Source: Euzebyella saccharophila | GTDB taxonomy: Bacteria; Bacteroidota; Bacteroidia; Flavobacteriales; Flavobacteriaceae | Reading direction: 5' to 3' | DNA: 64,000 bases | Assembly: GCF_014855495.1 (NCBI RefSeq) | Contig: NZ_JACYFJ010000004.1 | Coordinates: 344,537 to 408,536, forward strand | The notes under the pieces: generated by a model | Databases searched by the model: none | What the model was told of the DNA's origin: nothing | What the model saw: only the letters and a program-made list of their open reading frames with translations | Position numbers and translations under genes: made by a program | In this document: positions 38,057-45,620 of the stretch, piece after piece | Layout of the letters: every line of letters begins with the position of its first letter | Position numbering within the stretch: the first letter of the stretch is position 1

Positions 38057-38147
38057 TTGTGCACGTTTCGGGAACATCTACAAATATGTGTAGAATGTTG
38101 TGCACGATATCAGTATATGCTTAAATAAAGACGAAATGTTGTGCACG
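38057..38147. promoter_or_regulatory. Three TTGTGCACG sites at exact 41-bp spacing before res
   Basis: TTGTGCACG starts at 38057, 38098 and 38139, so the period is 41 bp twice. Each contains the palindrome GTGCAC. The second and third are preceded by AATG or AAATG. The last lies 17 bp before the res ATG. A regulator-binding array or a degenerate tandem repeat are both possible. Confidence 0.6.
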
Positions 38148-38163
38148 TTAAAATTTTAGAAAT

Positions 38164-40803
38164 ATGGAATTAAAGAGCTATCAGCAGAAGGTAATTGAAA
38201 ATCTTGAAGAATACTTGACTTACGTTCAAGAGCAAAAAGATTTAAAAACGGCTTTCGATAAATATTGGGAAGATAAAATTGGTCCATACAATCCTTTGGA
38301 TGGTACAGGAATGCAGCCCTATAAAAATAACATACCGAATGCGGCACACGTTGCAGTCAAAGTACCAACGGCAGGGGGTAAAACCTTTATTGCCGTAAAT
38401 GCTTTGCATTCCATTTTTCAGGCTTACGATTCTAGCAAACCAAAAGCGGTGATTTGGTTAGTGCCTTGGAGTAACCTTCTGCAACAAACGGTTGATGCCC
38501 TTTCCAATCCAGAGCATCCATATAGACAAAAACTAAATACTCTTTTCAATCACCGAGTAGAAGTCTATCAAAAAGAAGATTTATTACAAGGCTCTAACTT
38601 TAATCCAACGGTTGTAAAAGACCAGTTGAGCATTTTTGTTATGAGCTTTGCCAGCTTGCGGGCAAGAAAAAAGGACGACAGAAAAGTTTACCAGGAAAAC
38701 GGTCAGTTAGAAGCATTTGTATCGCAATTCAAGAACAGCGAACACATTTTAGACGGTGTGGACGACACAGCTCTTATTAACGTTTTGCGTTATCTCAATC
38801 CTGTTTTGGTAGTAGATGAAAGCCACAATGCGGAAAGTGATTTGAGTGTGGATATGCTTAAAAACTTAAACCCTTCTTTCATTCTCGATTTAACAGCAAC
38901 ACCCAAAGAAAACAGTAATATTGTTAGCCTTGTCCCTGCTATAGAATTAAAGAAGGAACATATGGTAAAACTTCCTGTTATCGTGTACAACAACCACGAT
39001 AAAACGGAAGTCATAAATAATGCTTTGCACTTGCAACGCAAATTGGAAAACCTTGCAAAAAAGCAAGAAGCCGAAGGCGGAAAATACATCAGACCCATTG
39101 TGTTATTTCAAGCCCAGCCCAAAACCAAAGACGACAATACTACTTTCGAAAAGCTGAAAGAACAGTTGTTAAGTTTGGGTATTCCGGAAAATCAAATTAA
39201 AATCAAAACAGCCAACATTGACGAACTCAAGAGCATTGATTTGATGAGCAAGGAATGTGAGGTCCGCTACATCATTACCATCAACGCCTTGAAAGAAGGT
39301 TGGGATTGTCCATTTGCTTACATCCTGGCATCATTGGCAGACAAATCAAGTGCAGTTGATGTTGAGCAGATTTTAGGTCGTGTTTTGAGACAGCCTTATG
39401 TACAAAGACACAAATCATTTCAGCTAAACCTTTCGTATGTTTTAACGGCTTCTGCCAAATTCAACGAGACGTTACAAAGCATTGTAAAAGGCTTGCAAGA
39501 ATCAGGTTTTAGTGAAAAAGATTATCGCAAAGTTGATAAGATGACCGAAGAAGAAAAGAAAACGGTTATTGCTGACCCAGTTGAATCTTTCCTTTTCCCT
39601 GAGCAACAAACGGAACAAGAAGAAGATGAAAATATCGACACCAATAGAGTAACGTTTGACCCAAATGCAGATGAAGAAGAACCTGAATCAACAACGGTAA
39701 TTGATGAAATTGAAGCCATTGCGGAAGAACAAAACCGACAGTTAGAAGAACAAATAAAAGAACAGGAACAACAACCTGTTGACGACAATATTTTTCAAGA
39801 AATGGGTGATAAAGTAAAACGATACAAAGTTAAAGAAGCCTACAAGGAGTTTATAGATAAAATTGAGTTTCCTCAGTTCTTCATCAAAGTAACCGCAAGC
39901 GATATTTTCGGAACAGATGAAGAATTATTGAACCGTGAATCTTTGCTCAAAGACTTCAAGTTATCGGATGAAGACATCAAAATTGACTTTGACAAAATCT
40001 CTTCTGACTTATATAAAATTGACTTGGAAGAAGCCAAGAAAAACGAGTACAGACCGTCATTCACAAAGATTGAAGACAACTTGGTCAAAGACCCAATTGC
40101 GGAATACATTTTGGCAAAACCAAAAGAAAACCAGATAACAGACATTACACATCAAGTAATGCAGATTATCGGAAATATTTATCCTATTCCAGACCAAGAA
40201 ATCAAGGTTTACATTGGACGAGTTCTTAACAATATGAACACCGAGCAACTAAGAGATATTTTGGTTCGGAAATGGAGCTATACAGACAAAATCAAATCTA
40301 AAATAAGGCAATTAGCGGACTCGTATGCCGAAGGTCGTTTTATGGATTTAATCAAATCGAAACGAATCAACACAAAAGGCAATTGGAACCTAAGCATGGA
40401 GATTGTTCCAGGGAATACAGGTTCTTCGATTGGTAATTCATTGTACGAAAAGGAAGGTTCAATGAACAACTTTGAAGAACGAGTAGTAATGGAACTCGGT
40501 ACATCTTCAAACATTGAGTTTTGGCATAGGAATTTAGAACGTGGAAAAGGTTTTTATATCAATGGATTTAAAGCCAACCACTACCCTGATTTTATAATGA
40601 GAACTAAATCGGGCAGAACAATTTTAGTAGAAACGAAAGGCGACCATTTGGACAATGCCGACAGTGCGGCAAAATGCCGACTAGGAAATGAATGGGAAAA
40701 ACAGGCGGGGCAAGACTTTGCCTACTTTATGATATTTGACAAAAAAGAGGTTGAAGGAGCATATACATTAGATAAAGCAAAAGAGTTGATATCGATGATG
40801 TAA
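38164..40803 (+). CDS. Type III-like restriction subunit Res (DEAD/DEAH helicase-nuclease)
   Basis: The 879-residue protein has helicase motif I VPTAGGKTF (about residue 70), motif II VVDESHN (DESH, about residue 219) and motif VI ILGRVLRQP, an SF2 helicase core. An acidic linker follows (about residues 480-550). Near the C-terminus is a PD-(D/E)xK nuclease signature, YPDFI-x9-ILVETKGDHL. This is the architecture of type III Res subunits, which translocate and cut DNA with Mod. It has its own leader of 158 bp with repeated sites, in contrast to the near-zero gaps upstream in the operon. Confidence 0.9.
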   Translation: MELKSYQQKVIENLEEYLTYVQEQKDLKTAFDKYWEDKIGPYNPLDGTGMQPYKNNIPNAAHVAVKVPTAGGKTFIAVNALHSIFQAYDSSKPKAVIWLVPWSNLLQQTVDALSNPEHPYRQKLNTLFNHRVEVYQKEDLLQGSNFNPTVVKDQLSIFVMSFASLRARKKDDRKVYQENGQLEAFVSQFKNSEHILDGVDDTALINVLRYLNPVLVVDESHNAESDLSVDMLKNLNPSFILDLTATPKENSNIVSLVPAIELKKEHMVKLPVIVYNNHDKTEVINNALHLQRKLENLAKKQEAEGGKYIRPIVLFQAQPKTKDDNTTFEKLKEQLLSLGIPENQIKIKTANIDELKSIDLMSKECEVRYIITINALKEGWDCPFAYILASLADKSSAVDVEQILGRVLRQPYVQRHKSFQLNLSYVLTASAKFNETLQSIVKGLQESGFSEKDYRKVDKMTEEEKKTVIADPVESFLFPEQQTEQEEDENIDTNRVTFDPNADEEEPESTTVIDEIEAIAEEQNRQLEEQIKEQEQQPVDDNIFQEMGDKVKRYKVKEAYKEFIDKIEFPQFFIKVTASDIFGTDEELLNRESLLKDFKLSDEDIKIDFDKISSDLYKIDLEEAKKNEYRPSFTKIEDNLVKDPIAEYILAKPKENQITDITHQVMQIIGNIYPIPDQEIKVYIGRVLNNMNTEQLRDILVRKWSYTDKIKSKIRQLADSYAEGRFMDLIKSKRINTKGNWNLSMEIVPGNTGSSIGNSLYEKEGSMNNFEERVVMELGTSSNIEFWHRNLERGKGFYINGFKANHYPDFIMRTKSGRTILVETKGDHLDNADSAAKCRLGNEWEKQAGQDFAYFMIFDKKEVEGAYTLDKAKELISMM

Positions 40804-40927
40804 AAGTTTGTTCTCATTTAGTTAGTAATTAAGTAATCAAACGTGTCCATCGGAATAGATAATTTCGCGGCGACCACAAATAATCAATTGCTATTTATTC
40901 AAATAGGCTTTGTAAATTATTTAAAAA

Positions 40928-41500
40928 ATGGAAAATTTCAATAAGTCGATAACGGTTACTATCTTAATAGTATTACTAATCTTTTTTCTTCTTTGGGCCG
41001 CAATGGTTAATTGGTATCCGATTCCCTCAACGGCATCTGAGTTCGGTGATAGTTTTGGTGGACTTAATACCTTATTTTCGGCTTTAGCCTTCGCATTCTT
41101 AATAGTCACAGTGGTAATGCAAAAAAATGAACTCCAATTACAACGACAAGAAATTTCCAATACGAGGGAAGAATTAAAGAAATCTGCTTTGGCCCAAGAT
41201 TCCTCTCAAAAAGCTCTCAATATTCAAGTTCGTATTATGGCAAAACAAGCCATGTTAGCCTCTTACCAGAGTCTTTACCAAGCTTATTTGCCAACTTCAA
41301 CTAGCATGAAAGCGGATAGTCGAACAAAGAAAAATGCTTTGGCGAATTGTAAAAAATATATTGCTTTGATAGAACAAACTGTAACGGAACTGGAGAAAGA
41401 ACAGGAATTATTTGCTGATCCTCTTTTGTTTGAAAAAATCAAGGCGCTTTACAATGAGGAAGAGGAGGAGGGTAATAAAGGAAACTATGCTGTGCGCTAA
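40928..41500 (+). CDS. Two-helix membrane protein, putative phage-abortive-infection type
   Basis: The 190-residue protein has one N-terminal helix (ITVTILIVLLIFFLLWAAM) and a second (FSALAFAFLIVTVVMQ). They are joined by WYPIPSTASEFGDSFGGLN, and a coiled coil follows (QLQRQEISNTREELKKSA). This layout resembles the putative abortive-infection family putAbiC (PF16872) and related defence membrane effectors. Similarity is in layout, not in a motif I can prove. It lies 125 bp after res in the island. Function is unknown; membrane damage on phage infection is a hypothesis. Confidence 0.6.
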   Translation: MENFNKSITVTILIVLLIFFLLWAAMVNWYPIPSTASEFGDSFGGLNTLFSALAFAFLIVTVVMQKNELQLQRQEISNTREELKKSALAQDSSQKALNIQVRIMAKQAMLASYQSLYQAYLPTSTSMKADSRTKKNALANCKKYIALIEQTVTELEKEQELFADPLLFEKIKALYNEEEEEGNKGNYAVR

Positions 41501-41658
41501 ATGCTATTTTTAATATCGGCTTTCAAAAGTATTTTAAGCTTTTTGTATTGTCTACTTAGAGTTATTAATAATCCATATTCATTTTGTTAACTATAATTGA
41601 ATAGGACAAGAAAATTAAAAATTGAACTAAGCCATTTGGAGTAATATATTGATTAGTA

Positions 41659-42402
41659 ATGAGAAGACTAAACACGGATGAACTTTTAGGTAAATTCAGG
41701 GATTATGCCTCGGATATTGAATATTGTGATTTTAAAGATTCATCAACTAAAATTGATCATTTCCTTTATTTTTTATGGGACCAAGCAATTTCAAAGCGAA
41801 TACTTGAAAGAATTTATGAGGACTTTAATAGCCTTAAGACTATACTGAAAGATTGCGAAATACAAAGACCTAACCATGAGAGCACTATTCTAATCAAGCA
41901 AGAACTTGTAAATCGGGAGTTGCAAGGAGCATTCGGCTTTTTTTGTATAGATGACTTATACAAAAGTACCGGAAGAAGGCATGACATATATTATATTAAC
42001 CTCGGTGATTTGTGGTATCGAGCTGGTGGAGATTATTATACATATCAAGAAAAATTTAACACACACTTTTTTAAGCCCTTTACAGAGTTATTCGAATGGT
42101 ACATGTATGAAAGTCAAACAAAGAAAAACGCTGACTATTTTTCCATGGAGAGCCAAAATCTAGTTTTGGAAGAATTAGCTGAGATTAAGAGTATGTTGGT
42201 GCAAAATGGTATTGGGCAAAATATAATATTTGAAGAAATAGAAGAACAAGCGGAGTTAATTAAATTTTTGGATAAGAAAAACTGGTTGCAACATTTAGAA
42301 GGAAAGGTTTTTGGTTTAGTAAGCGGAAAGATTCTCGAAAGTGAACAGGCAGAAAAGTTGATAAATCAATTGCAAGAATTTGTAAATAACATTCCCAAGT
42401 AA
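41659..42402 (+). CDS. Uncharacterised cytoplasmic protein in the defence-like island
   Basis: The 247-residue protein begins MRRLNTDELLGKFRDYASDI and has an aromatic-rich middle (LGDLWYRAGGDYYTYQEKF). The end is helical (LNQLQEF-type). No signal peptide or membrane helix is present. I do not recognise a family. It sits between the membrane protein and the cassette-motif region, on the same strand, and the first dispersed motif copy follows 36 bp after its stop. It is a candidate accessory defence gene by position only. Confidence 0.55.
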   Translation: MRRLNTDELLGKFRDYASDIEYCDFKDSSTKIDHFLYFLWDQAISKRILERIYEDFNSLKTILKDCEIQRPNHESTILIKQELVNRELQGAFGFFCIDDLYKSTGRRHDIYYINLGDLWYRAGGDYYTYQEKFNTHFFKPFTELFEWYMYESQTKKNADYFSMESQNLVLEELAEIKSMLVQNGIGQNIIFEEIEEQAELIKFLDKKNWLQHLEGKVFGLVSGKILESEQAEKLINQLQEFVNNIPK

Positions 42403-42437
42403 CCTGAAAAAGTCATTAAGTAAAACAAAATCTAAAC

Positions 42438-42456
42438 AAAGTTCAATAAAACGATA
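42438..42456 (+). repeat. Dispersed 19-bp cassette motif, copy 1
   Basis: AAAGTTCAATAAAACGATA, upstream of a small membrane gene that starts 5 bp later. See copies 2-8. Confidence 0.7.
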
Positions 42457-42460
42457 AGTC

Positions 42461-42664
42461 TTGAAGTTTAACACTCTGTTATATAGAATTGTAAAATACT
42501 TCTTGTTGGTCTTTATTCTCATAGACATACTAATTTTATTATTTTATGTTTTGAAGGATTATGGCGAACCAACCAAAATTGAGAATATCAACAATACGAT
42601 TATATTTTTTCTACCTGCTACACTGATATGCCTTTTTTTAGAAAGAATATTGAGGAATAGATAA
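42461..42664 (+). CDS. Small two-helix membrane protein with TTG start
   Basis: The 67-residue frame begins at TTG (MKFNTLLYRIVKYF) with a helix (LLVFILIDILILLFYVL) and a second (IIFFLPATLICLFL). The positive end is ERILRNR. It is flanked by copies 1 and 2 of the 19-bp motif, and the second overlaps its stop codon. This fits a mobile cassette gene. No family is recognised. Its start is uncertain because no ATG is available. Confidence 0.45.
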   Translation: MKFNTLLYRIVKYFLLVFILIDILILLFYVLKDYGEPTKIENINNTIIFFLPATLICLFLERILRNR

Positions 42665-42681
42665 AGTTTAAAAAAACGATT
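42663..42681 (+). repeat. Dispersed 19-bp cassette motif, copy 2
   Basis: AAAGTTTAAAAAAACGATT. Its first two bases overlap the stop codon of the small membrane gene. An 11-bp repeat array begins 15 bp downstream. Confidence 0.75.
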
Positions 42682-42695
42682 TTCAAAAATACTAT

Positions 42696-42798
42696 CCGAA
42701 CAAGTACCAGAACATGTAACCGAACAAGTACCGAACAAGTACCGAACAAGTACCGAACAAGTACCGACTAAGTGAGCGACCAAGTAACCGACCAAGTA
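42696..42798. repeat. 11-bp tandem repeat (CCGAACAAGTA)n
   Basis: Four perfect copies lie at 42720-42763, with five degenerate copies around them. The same unit, as CCGACCAAGTA twice, follows motif copy 6 at 58.8 kb. The remaining bases to 42996 hold motif copy 3 and no gene that I can support. Confidence 0.85.
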
Positions 42799-42848
42799 GT
42801 GAATAGTTTGGATTTACTTATGTGGTGTATTTAGGCTGTTTTCAAATT

Positions 42849-42898
42849 TGATAATTCATAAATCGTAACTTAGGGTAAAGTTCAAAAAAACGATTTTA
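42849..42898 (+). repeat. Dispersed motif copy 3 within a 50-bp repeat
   Basis: The core AAAGTTCAAAAAAACGATT (42877-42895) is preceded by TGATAATTCATAAATCGTAA and CTTAGGGT. The whole block recurs with few changes at 58736-58785. It is the last motif before the sialic-acid locus. Confidence 0.75.
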
Positions 42899-42996
42899 AT
42901 TCTATTTTTAAACAGTTCGGTTTTAAGGGAAGCTTACAAGAAGAGGTAATCAAAAACATAGAAATTACATAGAAGGTTGTCCCCATTTCTTTTGGT

Positions 42997-44115
42997 CTAT
43001 TCCTTTTCAATCGTATCGATTTTCTTTAAATAAGCATCCGCATACAGGATCATTCCATGGTCGTTCGGATGCGTGCCATCTACAAAACCATCGATGCCAA
43101 GGCCTAGGTTTTCGTGCCTCAATAAATAGAGGTTTGGTGTTTTTTCTTGGAGAAGTTCGTTATAGACTTGTTGGGTAGCTACGTTCAGTTCCCTATAACT
43201 TTGCATCCGATGGGGCTGAATATCCCCATCGGAATAACCTGCGTGTTCTGCAATCAAAATAGGGGTTTGGGGATGTTTTTTTCGGATGTTCGATACTGAT
43301 GATTTTAACCTTTTTTTTGCTTCTTCCACATTTAGTCCCTGACCTGGTGTAAAGTTCGCCATACAGTCCAGCACATAAACTGAGGCTTCTGTTCGTGTCA
43401 TAAATTCGATGATTTCTGGTTCCAGTCGACCATTCCCTGAAAAACCCAGATTAACGACACATCTTTGCAAACTTCTGCCCAGGATACTGGGCCAGGCCAT
43501 TCCCGGGCGAGTGGCACAAGCCCCTTGAACGATGGAGGTTCCGTAGACTATTACCGGTTTTTTGACTTCCGGCAAAGCGACGGCTTTAAGCTCCGTATAC
43601 CTGCTTATACCGATTTTCATCCACTTCACGGTGTTGTACAAGGGCAAATACAGTCGAAAGGATTGGATTGTATCAACATCTATTCCACTGAATTGGTAGG
43701 AAATGGTGTCTCCAAAGTTGTAATTTCCGCGGACCCATCGCCATTCCTGTTCGGGGGTCGACATGTACAAGTCCACCCCACTGACACCCGTTGCTGGCAT
43801 ATGTGGAAAAGCCAATTTATCTTCAACTTCATATTGGATGATGATATCAGTGGCATCGGTCTTAAAATCTAGGTAGAGTCCAGCCGCGTTCTTTGAAAGC
43901 TGCCACACCCGCTCCCTAACCTTGTCTTTCATATCCATTGGAAACCGCTGAAACGGTGCGGTATACACTGTATCTAATTTTCCATGGACCGTAAGTAATG
44001 AAGCATCATGCCAGATTGTCCCTTCATTATCTTGACCTGTGGCAACAAGCGACAGCAGGCCCAAAAGTACCGTGAAAATGGGCAATGATACCTTCTTTTT
44101 TAAAATGTGCCTCAT
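42997..44115 (-). CDS. Secreted SGNH/GDSL-type esterase of the sialic-acid locus
   Basis: The 372-residue protein has a signal peptide (FTVLLGLLSLVATGQ). An N-terminal beta domain of about 150 residues contains TGVSGVDLYM, the GxDLY motif of an SGNH companion domain. The SGNH hydrolase follows, with YGTSIVQGACATRPGMAW, GFSGNGRLEPE and the catalytic DGTHPNDHG. Enzymes of this architecture remove O-acyl groups from sugars. Its ATG overlaps the stop of the upstream sialate esterase gene (ATGA), so it is the last gene of the operon. It may de-acetylate another position of sialic acid or of the carrier glycan. Confidence 0.82.
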   Translation of the reverse strand: MRHILKKKVSLPIFTVLLGLLSLVATGQDNEGTIWHDASLLTVHGKLDTVYTAPFQRFPMDMKDKVRERVWQLSKNAAGLYLDFKTDATDIIIQYEVEDKLAFPHMPATGVSGVDLYMSTPEQEWRWVRGNYNFGDTISYQFSGIDVDTIQSFRLYLPLYNTVKWMKIGISRYTELKAVALPEVKKPVIVYGTSIVQGACATRPGMAWPSILGRSLQRCVVNLGFSGNGRLEPEIIEFMTRTEASVYVLDCMANFTPGQGLNVEEAKKRLKSSVSNIRKKHPQTPILIAEHAGYSDGDIQPHRMQSYRELNVATQQVYNELLQEKTPNLYLLRHENLGLGIDGFVDGTHPNDHGMILYADAYLKKIDTIEKE

Positions 44116-45617
44116 TCCACTTTTATTTTAAAGGTCGATGCAGGTAGATTTTCAAAGTTTACCAGATTTGCATCCGTCCAAGGTTGCCATGCGTAATATA
44201 GGAATTTGGGTTTTCGCACAGTGGGAACAACAATTTTATCTTTATTGATATATGTCTTGACGGGGGATTTTCCATCCAAAGAAAATCCGCGCAGTGATTT
44301 TCCGTCCGAAGTGGTCAGTCCATCGCCATATTCGTACGATATCACTACTTTTCCGTCTTTGAAGTCCGCGGAATAAGGCAACGGGCCAGAGGGTATGATG
44401 CCATGACCATATGTATTTTTCAATGCCCATCTTGCCAGTCGTTTTCCCACATCCTTTTTATTGGTAGGGTGCACGTCATTTTTTGCGCCGATGTCGCTGG
44501 TAACGACCATGCCGCTATTATCTATTTCTTCCAACAGTTTGCGCTGTTCGTTCCTAAATTCTGGCCAATAGTGCGATTTGTATTTCAATGTGTCAATAGA
44601 GGAAAGTTGCACCCAATAAAAAGGCATTTTGGGCTGCTTCCATTGTTTTCGATAGTCTTCGATCAATAATTTCTGCAATTCTGCATACTCATAAACCCGT
44701 TCTAGTTCTTGGGCGTTGCTCTCGCCTTGATACCATAAGATTCCTTGGATAGGCATTTGTAGCATTGGTTCAATTCCCGCTGAGAAAGCGAATCCCGGTT
44801 TAAAGGCGTGATTCGAACCTAGTTCGTCTTGATTGATTACCGGTATTTTGCCCACATTTTTATCGCCTCGTTCCCGTATCCAAACGGGCAGTTCTTCGTT
44901 GGTAAGCCAGTTGCCTTTTGCCTTTCGAATAAACTGCGGACTATTCTTCATTGCCTTAACGCCTACAAAAGTTTCGATTGGAGCACCCCCAATAGACATA
45001 TTAACCAATCCGATTGGAACATGCTCTTCTTCAAGAATTCTTTTCGCAAAATAATAACCGACCGCACTCATCTTTTTTATTGAACTGCTATCACTAACGG
45101 CCCAACTCCCTTGAAAGAAACTCTTTTTGTTCAATAACTGTAAAACAGAATCCGTAAATACTTCATTATAAATACCTTTACCTGCATAAATTGGATTGTA
45201 GAATCGTAATAAAGGTTGCTGTGCATTTGACAGCTCTTCCTTAAGATGTTCTTCCTTCTCCATAGGCCATTCCATGTTCGACTGGCCGATGCAGATCCAG
45301 ATATCGCCAATCAAAATATTTGACAATATGATTTTATCCACTCCGTCAGTGATTTCAATGGATTGGGGGGTGGAATTTGCCCTCCGCTCTTTCAATAGGA
45401 TGCTCCAGGTAGAATCTTGATTGACCCTTGTTGTAACAGTTTCCTTTCCAAATTGTACTTTCAAAGATGTATTTAGACTACCCTTACCCCAAAGATGGAT
45501 AGGCTTATCTCGCTGCAACACCATATTGTCCGTAAAGATTTTCGGTACATTTAATTGGCCAAGTATCTGATGGATACCTAAAAAGAAAAAAAAAGCACAT
45601 CCAAAGAAAAAGCGCAT
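44112..45617 (-). CDS. nanS: Sialate O-acetylesterase
   Basis: The 501-residue secreted enzyme begins NVPKIFTDNMVLQRDKPIHLWGKG after a signal peptide. It has the GQSNMEWPM block of the SASA/sialate O-acetylesterase family with the catalytic serine. Later blocks are LVNMSIGGAPIETF, ILWYQGESNA and a final DVHPTNK with the catalytic histidine. It removes acetyl groups from the sialic acid glycerol chain so that lyase and transporter can work. It starts 3 bp after the stop of the transporter gene, in the same operon. Confidence 0.88.
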   Translation of the reverse strand: MRFFFGCAFFFFLGIHQILGQLNVPKIFTDNMVLQRDKPIHLWGKGSLNTSLKVQFGKETVTTRVNQDSTWSILLKERRANSTPQSIEITDGVDKIILSNILIGDIWICIGQSNMEWPMEKEEHLKEELSNAQQPLLRFYNPIYAGKGIYNEVFTDSVLQLLNKKSFFQGSWAVSDSSSIKKMSAVGYYFAKRILEEEHVPIGLVNMSIGGAPIETFVGVKAMKNSPQFIRKAKGNWLTNEELPVWIRERGDKNVGKIPVINQDELGSNHAFKPGFAFSAGIEPMLQMPIQGILWYQGESNAQELERVYEYAELQKLLIEDYRKQWKQPKMPFYWVQLSSIDTLKYKSHYWPEFRNEQRKLLEEIDNSGMVVTSDIGAKNDVHPTNKKDVGKRLARWALKNTYGHGIIPSGPLPYSADFKDGKVVISYEYGDGLTTSDGKSLRGFSLDGKSPVKTYINKDKIVVPTVRKPKFLYYAWQPWTDANLVNFENLPASTFKIKVE

Positions 45618-45620
45618 AGG

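Noticed and set aside
38057..38147. Possible CRISPR-like array
   Set aside because: Only three 9-bp repeats at 41-bp period, no longer conserved repeat and no cas genes nearby.
42559..42795. Minus-strand frame with repeated YLVGTCSV-like peptides
   Set aside because: It is the translation of the 11-bp repeat array plus the reverse of the small membrane gene.
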